The notes under the pieces: model-generated
What the model saw: the letters and a program-made list of their open reading frames with translations, nothing else
What the model was told of the DNA's origin: nothing
The model's database searches: none
Made by a program: the position numbers and the translations under genes
Part shown: positions 55,836 to 63,835 of the stretch, piece after piece
How the letters are laid out: each line of letters opens with the position of its first letter
Position numbering within the stretch: position 1 is the first letter of the stretch
NCBI RefSeq assembly: GCF_022496765.1
Contig: NZ_VANV01000025.1
Coordinates: forward strand, 31,402-95,401
Length of the DNA: 64,000 bases
From: Acidaminobacter sp. JC074
Lineage (GTDB): Bacteria > Bacillota > Clostridia > Peptostreptococcales > Acidaminobacteraceae
Direction of reading: 5' to 3'

Positions 55836-57245
55836 ATGGAAAAAAGAGACAGTTGGGGATCCAGACTCGGATTTATCATGGCTGCCGCAGGTTCTGCTGT
55901 AGGTTTAGGTAACATTTGGAAATTCCCATACACAGCGGGTTCTAATGGTGGTGGAGCATTTGTACTGATTTATTTAATCTTTGTAGTATTTATTGGCTTC
56001 AGTATCATGCTTACAGAATTTGCTGTAGGTCGAAGAAAAAATTTAGCAGCAGTAGGTGCATTCAAGTCTGTTGACAAGAGATGGACATTTGCTGGTGTTA
56101 TCGGTGTACTTAGTGGATTCTTAATCATGGGTTTCTATCCAGTAGTAGGTGGATGGGCACTAGCTTATGTATTTAAAACTTTCACTGGTTTATTAAGTGC
56201 ACCAGACGCTATTGGTGACGTTTTTGGTGGCTTTATCACAAACGCATGGCAACCGTTATTATGGATGCTTGCATTCTTATTAATGAACGTTGTTATTGTT
56301 GCTAGAGGTGTATCAACTGGTATCGAGCAGGCTGGTAAAATCTTAATGCCTATCTTATTCGGTATTTTAATTATCATCTCAATTAAAGGTTTAACATTAC
56401 CTGGCGCAGCAGCTGGTATGGAATTCTTATTCAAACCAGATTTCTCTGCAATTAATATGTCAGTAATATTAGCGGCTTTAGGTCAAGCTTTCTTCTCATT
56501 ATCGCTTGGTATGGGTTGTATGATCACATATGGTTCTTACTTAAAGAAATCTGAGAACTTAGTTTCAAATGCTGCTATCGTAACAGGTATGGATACAGGT
56601 GTTGCTTTATTAGCTGGTATCGCAATGTTCCCAGCAATGTTTGCATTTGGTATTGAGCCAACAGCAGGCCCTGGTTTAGTATTTGTTGTAGTGCCACATT
56701 TATTTGCTGAAATGGGTGGTGTTGGTGTCTTATTTGCAGGTTTATTCTTTATAGCATTAACAGTTGCAGCACTTACATCTTCAGTATCATTATTAGAGGT
56801 TGTTGTTGCATACTTAATTGATGAAAGAAAATTCACAAGAAGAAATGCAGTATTGGCTTCTTCAGGTGTTATGGCTCTATTATGTGTTCTAGCATCATTA
56901 TCACTTGGCGGTGTTGGACCAATGTTATTCGGTACAGGTGCATTCGATGTATTTGACTTATTAACTGATAAGATCTTCTTAGCAGTAGGTGGTGCATTAC
57001 TTGCAGTATTCGCTGGTTGGAGACTTAACAAAGAAGAGCTTAAGAATGAAATCACAAACAATGGCGAAGTTAAGTTTGGTATATTCGGGTTATGGTACGG
57101 ATTAGTTAAATTCGTTATTCCTGTAGTAATCGCAATCGTTGCTATTGGTGGTATCTTAGATGGATTTGAAGCAGGTAAAGGTCCAATCATGTTAATTGGT
57201 CTTGGTATTATCGCATTATTTGCTGCAATATCTAAAAAACTATAA
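55836..57245 (+). CDS. Sodium:neurotransmitter symporter family transporter
   Basis: 469 residues with about eleven or twelve membrane helices. The NSS signature is at the start: GSAVGLGNIWKFPYTAGSNG (residues about 20-39), whose unwound helix 1 binds Na+ and substrate. Bacterial members carry amino acids such as Trp, Tyr or Leu; substrate not determined. ATG 55836 follows AAGGGGAGG; the frame's earlier start has no site. Confidence 0.95.
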   Translation: MEKRDSWGSRLGFIMAAAGSAVGLGNIWKFPYTAGSNGGGAFVLIYLIFVVFIGFSIMLTEFAVGRRKNLAAVGAFKSVDKRWTFAGVIGVLSGFLIMGFYPVVGGWALAYVFKTFTGLLSAPDAIGDVFGGFITNAWQPLLWMLAFLLMNVVIVARGVSTGIEQAGKILMPILFGILIIISIKGLTLPGAAAGMEFLFKPDFSAINMSVILAALGQAFFSLSLGMGCMITYGSYLKKSENLVSNAAIVTGMDTGVALLAGIAMFPAMFAFGIEPTAGPGLVFVVVPHLFAEMGGVGVLFAGLFFIALTVAALTSSVSLLEVVVAYLIDERKFTRRNAVLASSGVMALLCVLASLSLGGVGPMLFGTGAFDVFDLLTDKIFLAVGGALLAVFAGWRLNKEELKNEITNNGEVKFGIFGLWYGLVKFVIPVVIAIVAIGGILDGFEAGKGPIMLIGLGIIALFAAISKKL

Positions 57246-57250
57246 AAAAT

Positions 57251-57276
57251 AAAGGCTTCCAAATTGGAAGCCTTGT
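57251..57276. terminator. Bidirectional terminator between symporter gene and pyrI
   Basis: AAGGCTTCCAA / TTGGAAGCCTT; T-rich on the right for the plus strand and A-rich on the left, serving the minus-strand pyrI. Confidence 0.9.
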
Positions 57277-57312
57277 TTTATATCTTTCTTTGGCTGAATG
57301 CCAAGGATTTTT

Positions 57313-57747
57313 TTATTTTTTGAACTTTGTTATCTCTTCACAGAACTCACAAACATATTCTAATACTTTTTCGTTTTCAGCATACTTGTGGAATGTAGGT
57401 TTGATGTAATCATCAAAGTTTGTGATACATCTAGGGTTCTTACAATTGATTTGGCCAATGATGTTTTCAGGTACTTCTACTTTAAATTTCTGTACACGCT
57501 TATCATCTTTGATGATGTTTACTGTAATATGTGTATCAATTAAAGATAAGATGTTGAAGTCAAAATCTACTCTGTTTTCGATTTTAATGATATCTTTCTT
57601 ACCTAGATCTTTACTATCAACGTTCATTAAGAGAACAACTGCCTCATCTATTTTATCTAAGCCAAGCATATGGAATACTTCTAAACCTTTGCCAGCCTTA
57701 ATATGGTCTAATACCACACCGTTTAAGATTCCTTTAACCTCTAGCAT
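57313..57747 (-). CDS. pyrI: Aspartate carbamoyltransferase regulatory subunit
   Basis: 144 residues. Binds allosteric nucleotides and, through a zinc site (CKNPRC and CEFC), joins to PyrB. The start overlaps the pyrB end by 14 bases. Presence of PyrI implies the E. coli-like heterododecameric enzyme rather than the PyrB trimer of Bacillus. Confidence 0.95.
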   Translation of the reverse strand: MLEVKGILNGVVLDHIKAGKGLEVFHMLGLDKIDEAVVLLMNVDSKDLGKKDIIKIENRVDFDFNILSLIDTHITVNIIKDDKRVQKFKVEVPENIIGQINCKNPRCITNFDDYIKPTFHKYAENEKVLEYVCEFCEEITKFKK

Positions 57748-58678
57748 ATGGACCCACCTCCAATAATTTTGAAATCAATGCCATTCTGACATATACACCT
57801 AATTTAGATTGTTCAAAGTAGACTGCTCTCTTGTTTGAGTCAACTTCGTATGAAATCTCATTTACTCTTGGTAGTGGATGCATGATGATCATATCTTCTT
57901 TTGCATTTTCTAATTTGTCATTTGTTAGAATGTATGAGTTCTTTAACTTTAAGTAGTCTTCTTCATTAAAGAAACGTTCTTTTTGGATTCTTGTCATATA
58001 TAGGATGTCTATTTGTTCTACAACTTCTTCAATGTATCTTGCTTCTTGAATTTCGATATCGTATTGATCTTGAAGTTGTCTCTTAAGTGAAGAAGGTAAT
58101 TCTAATTCTTCTGGTGAAATCAGAATAAATTTCTTAGCTTTGAATCTAGCCATTGTTCTGATTAATGAGTGAACAGTACGACCGTATTTTAAGTCGCCGC
58201 AGAAAGCAACAGTGTGACCTTCTAATTGACCCTTGTAGACTTGGATAGTTAATAAATCTGTTAATGTTTGTGTAGGATGTTGGTGACCACCATCACCTGC
58301 ATTGATAACAGGTACTTCTGAATACATAGAAGCTAACTTAGGTGCGCCTTCTTTAGGATGTCTCATGACAATGATATCTGCATAGTATCCCATAACACGA
58401 ATGGTATCAGCAATGCTTTCGCCTTTTTTTGCTGAACTTGTATTAGCATCTGCAAAGCCAACTAGATTGCCGCCTAGTCTTAACATAGCAGAATCAAATG
58501 AAAACTTTGTTCTAGTAGATGGTTCATAGAATAGTGATGCTAAGATTTGCCCCTTACAAATATCGCTGTACTTGCTAGGGTTCTTATACATGTCTTCTCC
58601 TAGAGATACCAGTTTCTTGATTTCCTCGATTGTGAAATCTTCTGGCTCAATCAAATGTCTTAAGCTTGGATGATTCAT
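57734..58678 (-). CDS. pyrB: Aspartate carbamoyltransferase catalytic subunit
   Basis: 314 residues. Makes carbamoyl-aspartate, the committed step of pyrimidine synthesis. Carbamoyl phosphate site STRTKFSFDSAMLRLGG, HPTQTL, and aspartate site HPLPRVNEI are all present. Good TAGGAGG ribosome site. Transcribed leftward behind a PyrR-type attenuator, divergent from pyrC. Confidence 0.97.
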   Translation of the reverse strand: MNHPSLRHLIEPEDFTIEEIKKLVSLGEDMYKNPSKYSDICKGQILASLFYEPSTRTKFSFDSAMLRLGGNLVGFADANTSSAKKGESIADTIRVMGYYADIIVMRHPKEGAPKLASMYSEVPVINAGDGGHQHPTQTLTDLLTIQVYKGQLEGHTVAFCGDLKYGRTVHSLIRTMARFKAKKFILISPEELELPSSLKRQLQDQYDIEIQEARYIEEVVEQIDILYMTRIQKERFFNEEDYLKLKNSYILTNDKLENAKEDMIIMHPLPRVNEISYEVDSNKRAVYFEQSKLGVYVRMALISKLLEVGPYARG

Positions 58679-58710
58679 TAATTACCTCCTATGGATACTA
58701 CCTTTACAAT

Positions 58711-58798
58711 AAAAAAAGTCTTTTCTGCACGAAAAGACCTAGTTATCCTAAAGATATCATTGTTAGACCTTTTCGACCTCTCGGGTCAAGTTAAAGGG
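58711..58798 (-). promoter_or_regulatory. PyrR-binding attenuator of pyrB-pyrI
   Basis: On the minus strand the leader has GACCCGAGAGGTC (58775-58787), matching the PyrR anti-antiterminator loop, with lower stem CCTTT/AAAGG. CGAAAAG (58769-58775) can pair with CTTTTCG (58730-58736) as an antiterminator. The terminator is GTCTTTTC/GAAAAGAC (58718-58738) and a T run to 58711. With UMP, PyrR is expected to stabilise the first stem and cause termination. pyrR is not in the window. Confidence 0.88.
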
Positions 58799-58816
58799 AT
58801 GTATTTTATTGGCTCC

Positions 58817-58845
58817 ATATTAACACAAGAAAAAAATGATGTCAA
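58817..58845 (-). promoter_or_regulatory. Promoter of pyrB-pyrI
   Basis: Minus strand: TTGACA (58845-58840), 17 bases, TAATAT (58822-58817) with extended TGT. Confidence 0.8.
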
Positions 58846-58859
58846 TCAAAATTAAAAAC

Positions 58860-58888
58860 TTGACATAAAAAAATCCCTGTGATATTGT
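58860..58888 (+). promoter_or_regulatory. Promoter of pyrC-pyrF-pyrK-pyrD
   Basis: TTGACA (58860-58865), 17 bases, TATTGT (58883-58888) with extended TGA. It is divergent from the pyrB promoter with 14 bases between the two -35 boxes. Confidence 0.75.
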
Positions 58889-58962
58889 TTGAGCAATAGG
58901 AGCCTTTAAATAAGTACGAGATGCTTAGAAGGTAAGATTTAATGATTTGTAGAAAATCACTG

Positions 58963-58991
58963 CCTTCTTATACCCATAAGAAGGTTTTTTT
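58963..58991 (+). terminator. Leader terminator before pyrC, probable attenuator
   Basis: CCTTCTTAT (58963-58971) / ATAAGAAGG (58976-58984) followed by seven T, ending just before the pyrC ribosome site TAGGAGG. TTAGAAGG (58925-58932) can pair with CCTTCTTA in seven of eight positions, giving an alternative antiterminator. No PyrR loop is visible. Confidence 0.85.
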
Positions 58992-59004
58992 GTTAGGAGG
59001 TATT

Positions 59005-60276
59005 ATGGGAATTCTAATTAAGAATGGACGTGTCATCAATCCGAAAACATCTTTAGATCAAATAACAGATATTTTGATAGAAGAGGGAAAGGTCACATCC
59101 ATAGCTGATAACATTGAAGGTGATTATGAAATCATTGATGCGTCTGGAAAAATTGTTTGTCCAGGATTTGTAGATTTACATGTACATTTAAGAGAACCGG
59201 GTTTTGAAGATAAGGAAACTGTTGAAACAGGTACCAAAGCTGCGGTTGCTGGAGGCGTTACAACGGTTGTATGTATGCCAAATACCAAGCCTGCAATTCA
59301 TTCTAAAGAAGTTGTAGAATTGATTCAAAGCCAGGCTAAAAAAGCAGGTTATGCAAAAGTAGAAATTGCAGGCGCCATTACAAAAGACATATCAGGCAAC
59401 ATCTTAAGTGATATGGACGATATGATAGAAGCTGGTATTGTTTCGGTTTCAGATGATGGCAGAACGACACCAAGTTTGTCGCTTATGAATGAAGCTTTTC
59501 ATAAAATAAAAAAACCAGATTTGGTTTTAATGGCGCACACAGAAGACGATGAACTTGCAAAGTTTGGTTGTATGAACGACGGTGAGAGATCGAAAACTTT
59601 AGGATTAATAGGTATTCCAAATGAAGCTGAATCCAATATTGTAAAAAGAGATATAGAACTTTGTAAAGAGGCAGATTCAAGACTTCATATATGTCATGTA
59701 AGTACTCAGGAATCTATGGATTATATTATTGAGAGCAAAAAAGCTGGTGTAAAGGTAACCGTAGAAATTTGTCCGCATCACTTTATTCTAACAGATGATA
59801 TCGTTAATAAGGACGATGCCTATTCTAAAGTTAACCCACCTATTAGAGCAAGAAAAGATAGAGACTATATGCTTAAGTGCATAGAAGAAGGTCATATAGA
59901 CTGTATCGTTACTGATCATGCACCTCATGAAGATGCAACTAAAAAAGTTGCTTATGACAAGGCTGCATTTGGTATTAGTGGTATAGAAACATCTTTTGCC
60001 TTATCTTATACCTACCTTGTCAAAACAGGTAGAATTTCATTATCGAGACTGGTAGAGTTGATGAGTGTTCAGCCGGCTGAAATCATTAGAAAAGATATTG
60101 GTGATATTTCTCCAGGTAAAACAGCAGATATAGCGATCATAGATTTAGATAATACTTACACAATAGATTCAAGTAAGTTTTATTCAAAAGGTAAAAACAC
60201 ACCTTTTAACGGATTTGATGTTCAAGGTGTTGTAGATTATACATTGGTAAACGGACAAGTGGTATTTAGGAGGTAA
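59005..60276 (+). CDS. pyrC: Dihydroorotase
   Basis: 423 residues, class I. Cyclises carbamoyl-aspartate to dihydroorotate. HVHLREPGFEDKE carries the zinc-binding His-x-His; later His and Asp are in EICPHHF and VTDHAPHE. ATG 59005 follows TAGGAGG; an in-frame ATG at 58942 would translate through the leader terminator. First gene of the rightward pyr operon. Confidence 0.96.
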   Translation: MGILIKNGRVINPKTSLDQITDILIEEGKVTSIADNIEGDYEIIDASGKIVCPGFVDLHVHLREPGFEDKETVETGTKAAVAGGVTTVVCMPNTKPAIHSKEVVELIQSQAKKAGYAKVEIAGAITKDISGNILSDMDDMIEAGIVSVSDDGRTTPSLSLMNEAFHKIKKPDLVLMAHTEDDELAKFGCMNDGERSKTLGLIGIPNEAESNIVKRDIELCKEADSRLHICHVSTQESMDYIIESKKAGVKVTVEICPHHFILTDDIVNKDDAYSKVNPPIRARKDRDYMLKCIEEGHIDCIVTDHAPHEDATKKVAYDKAAFGISGIETSFALSYTYLVKTGRISLSRLVELMSVQPAEIIRKDIGDISPGKTADIAIIDLDNTYTIDSSKFYSKGKNTPFNGFDVQGVVDYTLVNGQVVFRR

Positions 60277-60278
60277 TC

Positions 60279-61208
60279 ATGTCAATTAATAAACTGGTAA
60301 AAAACATTATAGAAAAGCAGAGTCCAATTGTTGTTGGATTAGATCCAAGAATCGAACAGATTCCTGAGGAAGTAAAGAACAAGTACTTTGAAAAGTACGG
60401 TAATTCACTAGAAGCAGTCAAACATTCTTTTATTGAATTTAATAGAGGTATTATCGATGCTGTTGAGGATTTGGTTCCTGCAGTTAAACCACAGATTGCC
60501 TTTTATGAGAAGTATGGTATTGAAGGTTTAATCGCTTATAAAGATGCGTGTGATTATGCAAAAGAAAAGGGGCTACATGTTATAGCGGATATTAAAAGAG
60601 GTGACATCGGTTCTACGTCTAAAGCGTACTCAGATGCACATATTGGTCTTACAGATATTAACGGTGAAAAGGTATCAGCATTTTTCTCAGATTCAGTTAC
60701 GGTAAATCCTTACTTAGGTGATGATTGCCTTAAGGAGTTTGTTGATAACATTGAAACTTATGATAAGGGTATGTGGGTGCTGGTTAAGACTTCTAATAAG
60801 AGTTCAGAACAGCTTCAAAACTTACTTGTTGATGATGAAACGATCTATAAAAGAGTAGGTGACCTAGTAAATGCATGGAGTGAAAAAACGGTTCAGTCAT
60901 GTGGTTATTCGCCTATTGGTGCTGTAGTAGGTGCAACTTTCCCACAGGAAGCAGAGTTACTTAGAAAAGTTATGCCTAAGTCTTACTTTTTAGTACCTGG
61001 TTATGGTGCTCAAGGTGCAAGTGGAAAAGATATTGTAAATTGCTTTAATGAAGATGGCTTAGGTGCTATTGTAAACTCGTCAAGAGGCATCATATTTGCA
61101 TATCTAAAGAAGGATATGGCATATAAGGCTGCCGCTCGTCAAGCAGTTGTAGAAATGAAAGAGGATATCAATAGTGCCTTGGTTGCTGCAGGTAAAAAAT
61201 ACTTCTAG
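60279..61208 (+). CDS. pyrF: Orotidine 5'-phosphate decarboxylase
   Basis: 309 residues, the longer subfamily 2. Catalytic VIADIKRGDIGSTSKAYS with Asp-x-Lys-x-x-Asp core (DIKRGD). Converts OMP to UMP, the last step. Two bases after pyrC with GGAGGT. Confidence 0.96.
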   Translation: MSINKLVKNIIEKQSPIVVGLDPRIEQIPEEVKNKYFEKYGNSLEAVKHSFIEFNRGIIDAVEDLVPAVKPQIAFYEKYGIEGLIAYKDACDYAKEKGLHVIADIKRGDIGSTSKAYSDAHIGLTDINGEKVSAFFSDSVTVNPYLGDDCLKEFVDNIETYDKGMWVLVKTSNKSSEQLQNLLVDDETIYKRVGDLVNAWSEKTVQSCGYSPIGAVVGATFPQEAELLRKVMPKSYFLVPGYGAQGASGKDIVNCFNEDGLGAIVNSSRGIIFAYLKKDMAYKAAARQAVVEMKEDINSALVAAGKKYF

Positions 61209-61216
61209 GAGAGATT

Positions 61217-61999
61217 ATGAAAAAAACATATCAATTAAAAGTAGTAAAAAAAGAAGTCTTAAATGATGAAATCTTTAAGTTCGAGTTAGATAAACCAGAG
61301 GATATGCCAGCCATCTATCCGGGACAATTCTTTGGATTAGCTGCTTCACGAACTGGCTATCCTTTGCTAAAGAGACCAATCAGTGTTAGTAAAGTATTAG
61401 ATAAGTCTATTGAGTTTACAGTTAAGGTAGTTGGAGAAGGAACAAGACTCCTATTAGATAAAGAAATTAATGATCTCATAGAGGTTATAGGACCAGTAGG
61501 CAATGGTTTCTTCTTAAATGAGATTACAGATAAGTCTTTAATTGTCGGAGGTGGTATTGGTATTTCACCTGTAAAGGAACTTGCCCGCTACTTAAAAGAA
61601 GAAAAGGGTTTAAAACTACCAGTGGTTTTAGGATTTAGAGATAAACCTTTCGATATGGAGGATTTCTCTTCTATTTCAGATGAAATTGAGATTGCAACTG
61701 AATCAGGTATTGAAGGTCATAAGGGTTATGTTACTTATATATTAGAAGAAAGATTAAAATCAGGTTCAGTTGACCAGGTATTGGTTTGTGGTCCGCATAT
61801 GATGCTAAAAGCTGTAAAGGAACTTTGTGAGCGTTACAATGTCATCACACAACTTCTTATGGAAGAACGTATGGCGTGTGGCATCGGTGCATGTTTGGTA
61901 TGTACATGTGCTATTAAAGAAGAAGGTGAGATGAAGAACAAGCGTGTTTGTAAAGACGGTCCTGTATTCTATGGAAGTGAGGTAGTATTTGATGTTTAA
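61217..61999 (+). CDS. pyrK: Dihydroorotate dehydrogenase electron-transfer subunit
   Basis: 260 residues. Flavodoxin-reductase-like FAD domain (GQFFGLAASR, LKRPISV) and NAD domain (GGGIGISPVKEL), then a [2Fe-2S] cluster region MACGIGACLVCTC with a fourth Cys in RVCKDGP. Passes electrons from PyrDB to NAD+. Overlaps pyrD by 11 bases. Confidence 0.96.
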   Translation: MKKTYQLKVVKKEVLNDEIFKFELDKPEDMPAIYPGQFFGLAASRTGYPLLKRPISVSKVLDKSIEFTVKVVGEGTRLLLDKEINDLIEVIGPVGNGFFLNEITDKSLIVGGGIGISPVKELARYLKEEKGLKLPVVLGFRDKPFDMEDFSSISDEIEIATESGIEGHKGYVTYILEERLKSGSVDQVLVCGPHMMLKAVKELCERYNVITQLLMEERMACGIGACLVCTCAIKEEGEMKNKRVCKDGPVFYGSEVVFDV

Positions 62000-62909
62000 A
62001 CCAGATTTGAAAGTAGACTTAAATGGATTGGTTATGAACAATCCCATTACAGTTGCCTCAGGTACATTTGGCTTCGGTCGTGAATATGGGGAGTATGTAG
62101 ATTTAAATAAGATTGGTGGTATCATGGTTAAGGGGTTGACTCTAAAGCCACGAATGGGTAATCCATCACCAAGAGTAGCTGAAACACCAATGGGCATGTT
62201 AAACAGTGTTGGTTTACAAAACCCAGGTATTGAATATTTCATGGAACATGAAATTCCATTTTTACGCCAGTATGATACTAAAATCATTGCCAACATTAAT
62301 GGTACAAACATAGAGGAATACTGTGAGATTGCTGAAATTACATCTAAGGCAGATGTTGATTCTTTGGAACTGAATATTTCATGTCCAAATGTGAAGGCTG
62401 GTGGTCTTGCTTTTGGTACAGATCCTCAGATGGTACATAAGATTACAAAGGCAGTTAGAAAAGCGTCTGGTGACAAACATTTGATTGTAAAACTTAGTCC
62501 CAATGTTAAAGATATAAAAGAGATTGCCATCGCTGCTGAAGAAGCGGGTGCGGATTGTTTATCTATGATCAACACATTAACAGGTATGGTGATAGATATT
62601 CATAGTAGAAAACCAATTTTAGCAAGAGGCATCGGTGGTTTATCTGGCCCAGCTGTCAAACCTGTTGCAGTAAGAATGGTTTATGAAGCTGCTGGTGTTG
62701 TGAACATTCCTATTATAGGAATGGGTGGTATTAGTAAATATGAAGATGCAGTAGAGTTTCTACTTGCTGGTGCAGATGCCATTTCAATAGGTACTGCAAA
62801 CTTTGTCGATCCTACAATCTGTGAGAAGGTTCTTAACGACTTGACTTTATATATGGAGTCGAATAATATTAAGAGTATAAAGGAACTAGTAGGACAAGTG
62901 ATTAGATAA
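61989..62909 (+). CDS. pyrD: Dihydroorotate dehydrogenase, NAD-dependent catalytic subunit
   Basis: 306 residues, class 1B. FMN barrel with NPITVASGTFGFG, NISCPNVK (near residue 130, catalytic Cys), KLSPNV and IGMGGI. Works with PyrK. The operon lacks pyrE and carAB, which must lie elsewhere. Confidence 0.96.
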   Translation: MMFKPDLKVDLNGLVMNNPITVASGTFGFGREYGEYVDLNKIGGIMVKGLTLKPRMGNPSPRVAETPMGMLNSVGLQNPGIEYFMEHEIPFLRQYDTKIIANINGTNIEEYCEIAEITSKADVDSLELNISCPNVKAGGLAFGTDPQMVHKITKAVRKASGDKHLIVKLSPNVKDIKEIAIAAEEAGADCLSMINTLTGMVIDIHSRKPILARGIGGLSGPAVKPVAVRMVYEAAGVVNIPIIGMGGISKYEDAVEFLLAGADAISIGTANFVDPTICEKVLNDLTLYMESNNIKSIKELVGQVIR

Positions 62910-62940
62910 ACATATGGCCACTAGTAATGTAGGTGGCAGA

Positions 62941-63438
62941 ATGAGCGCATATCAAGATAAAATAGACAGCCTAATAAAAAAAGAACTGGATGAGTTAAAG
63001 AAAGCAAAGAATAAGCAGGAGGAGAAATCTGAAGCTGCTAAAATTAAAGCGGAAACTCAAGCCAGAATCAATAAAATAGTAGAAGAACAAAAGAAAGCAA
63101 AGAAAGCTGAAGAAGAGGCTGAGGCAGTTAGGTTGGGAAGAGAACGCCAAAAGAGAATCAACAAGCTTCTGGAAAAGCAAAAGAAAGAAGAAGAAGCAAA
63201 GACGATTCATAAGGGAGAAACTCGACAATCTAAAATTAACAAGCTTTTAGAGAAGCAAAAGAAAGAAGAAGAAGCCAAGAAGATCCATAAGGGAGAAACA
63301 AGGCAGTCAAAGATTAACAAGCTTTTAGAAAAGCAGAAGAAAGAAGAAGAGGCCAAGAAGATCCATAAAGGAGAAACAAGGCAATTTAAAATTAATAAGC
63401 TTCTTGAAAAAGAAAACAAAAAAAATAAAGAAAAATGA
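62941..63438 (+). CDS. Repeat-built coiled-coil protein of unknown function
   Basis: 165 residues from ATG 62941 (AGGTGG three bases upstream); ATG 62914 in frame lacks a site. After a charged N-terminus the chain has three near-identical 26-residue units, each INKLLEKQKKEEEAKK plus IHKGETRQSK, and a partial fourth; a looser copy precedes them. Lys and Glu dominate, so a long soluble coiled coil is expected. No signal peptide or membrane helix. Cotranscribed with or just after pyrD; no functional link is evident. No family recognised. Confidence 0.75.
   Translation: MSAYQDKIDSLIKKELDELKKAKNKQEEKSEAAKIKAETQARINKIVEEQKKAKKAEEEAEAVRLGRERQKRINKLLEKQKKEEEAKTIHKGETRQSKINKLLEKQKKEEEAKKIHKGETRQSKINKLLEKQKKEEEAKKIHKGETRQFKINKLLEKENKKNKEK
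63157..63438 (+). repeat. Tandem 78-base coding repeats
   Basis: Units start at 63157, 63235 and 63313, with a partial fourth from 63391. They are 26 codons each and differ mainly at synonymous positions (for example CTTCTG versus CTTTTA for Leu-Leu), plus single replacements Thr/Lys and Ser/Phe. Confidence 0.92.
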
Positions 63439-63466
63439 TTTAGCCCAAATAAACAGGGTACTATAG

Positions 63467-63499
63467 AATTACCTCTTATAATATAGAGGTAATTTTTTA
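63467..63499 (+). terminator. Terminator after the repeat protein gene
   Basis: AATTACCTCT (63467-63476) / AGAGGTAATT (63485-63494) then T. Separates the pyr operon from the rrn promoters. Confidence 0.93.
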
Positions 63500-63556
63500 T
63501 GGATTATAGTTGTTTTATTGTGGCAAATAGAAATATTGCGACTATTAAAAAGTGTG

Positions 63557-63585
63557 TTGACTTGTCTAATATATGATGATATTAT
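63557..63585 (+). promoter_or_regulatory. rrn promoter P1
   Basis: TTGACT (63557-63562), 17 bases, TATTAT (63580-63585) with extended TGA. Confidence 0.75.
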
Positions 63586-63670
63586 TAGGAAGCTGTTTGA
63601 GTAAGAAAACAGTTTGAAACAGTTATTTCTGGGTAACAAATTACTTGCCGAAAATAATTTGAAAAAGTTA

Positions 63671-63699
63671 TTGACAATCGGCTTTGAACTTGTTATTAT
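63671..63699 (+). promoter_or_regulatory. rrn promoter P2
   Basis: TTGACA (63671-63676), 17 bases, TATTAT (63694-63699) with extended TGT. GCTGTT/AACAGC hairpin follows at 63705-63721. Confidence 0.8.
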
Positions 63700-63801
63700 A
63701 TAAAAGCTGTTACGAAACAGCACAAGAAATCATCATTGATTTAACGGAATGTGTAAGAAAAAACAAATAAGAAATTTATAAAAAAATAACTTATAATTTA
63801 C

Positions 63802-63830
63802 TTGACATTTCGAAAGAGAAATGATATTAT
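63802..63830 (+). promoter_or_regulatory. rrn promoter P3
   Basis: TTGACA (63802-63807), 17 bases, TATTAT (63825-63830) with extended TGA. The spacer contains the inverted repeat CATTTC / GAAATG (63806-63823), and A/T-rich sequence upstream may act as an UP element. Confidence 0.85.
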
Positions 63831-63835
63831 TAAAA

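Noticed and set aside
58921..58935. Four-codon leader peptide MLRR before pyrC
   Set aside because: Ribosome-like AGGAG is about 18 bases away and no codon logic links it to pyrimidines.
58942..59004. N-terminal extension of PyrC
   Set aside because: It would encode residues from the terminator hairpin; ATG 59005 has the perfect ribosome site and family start.
63157..63438. CRISPR-like array
   Set aside because: Repeats are contiguous, in frame and protein-coding, with no spacers.
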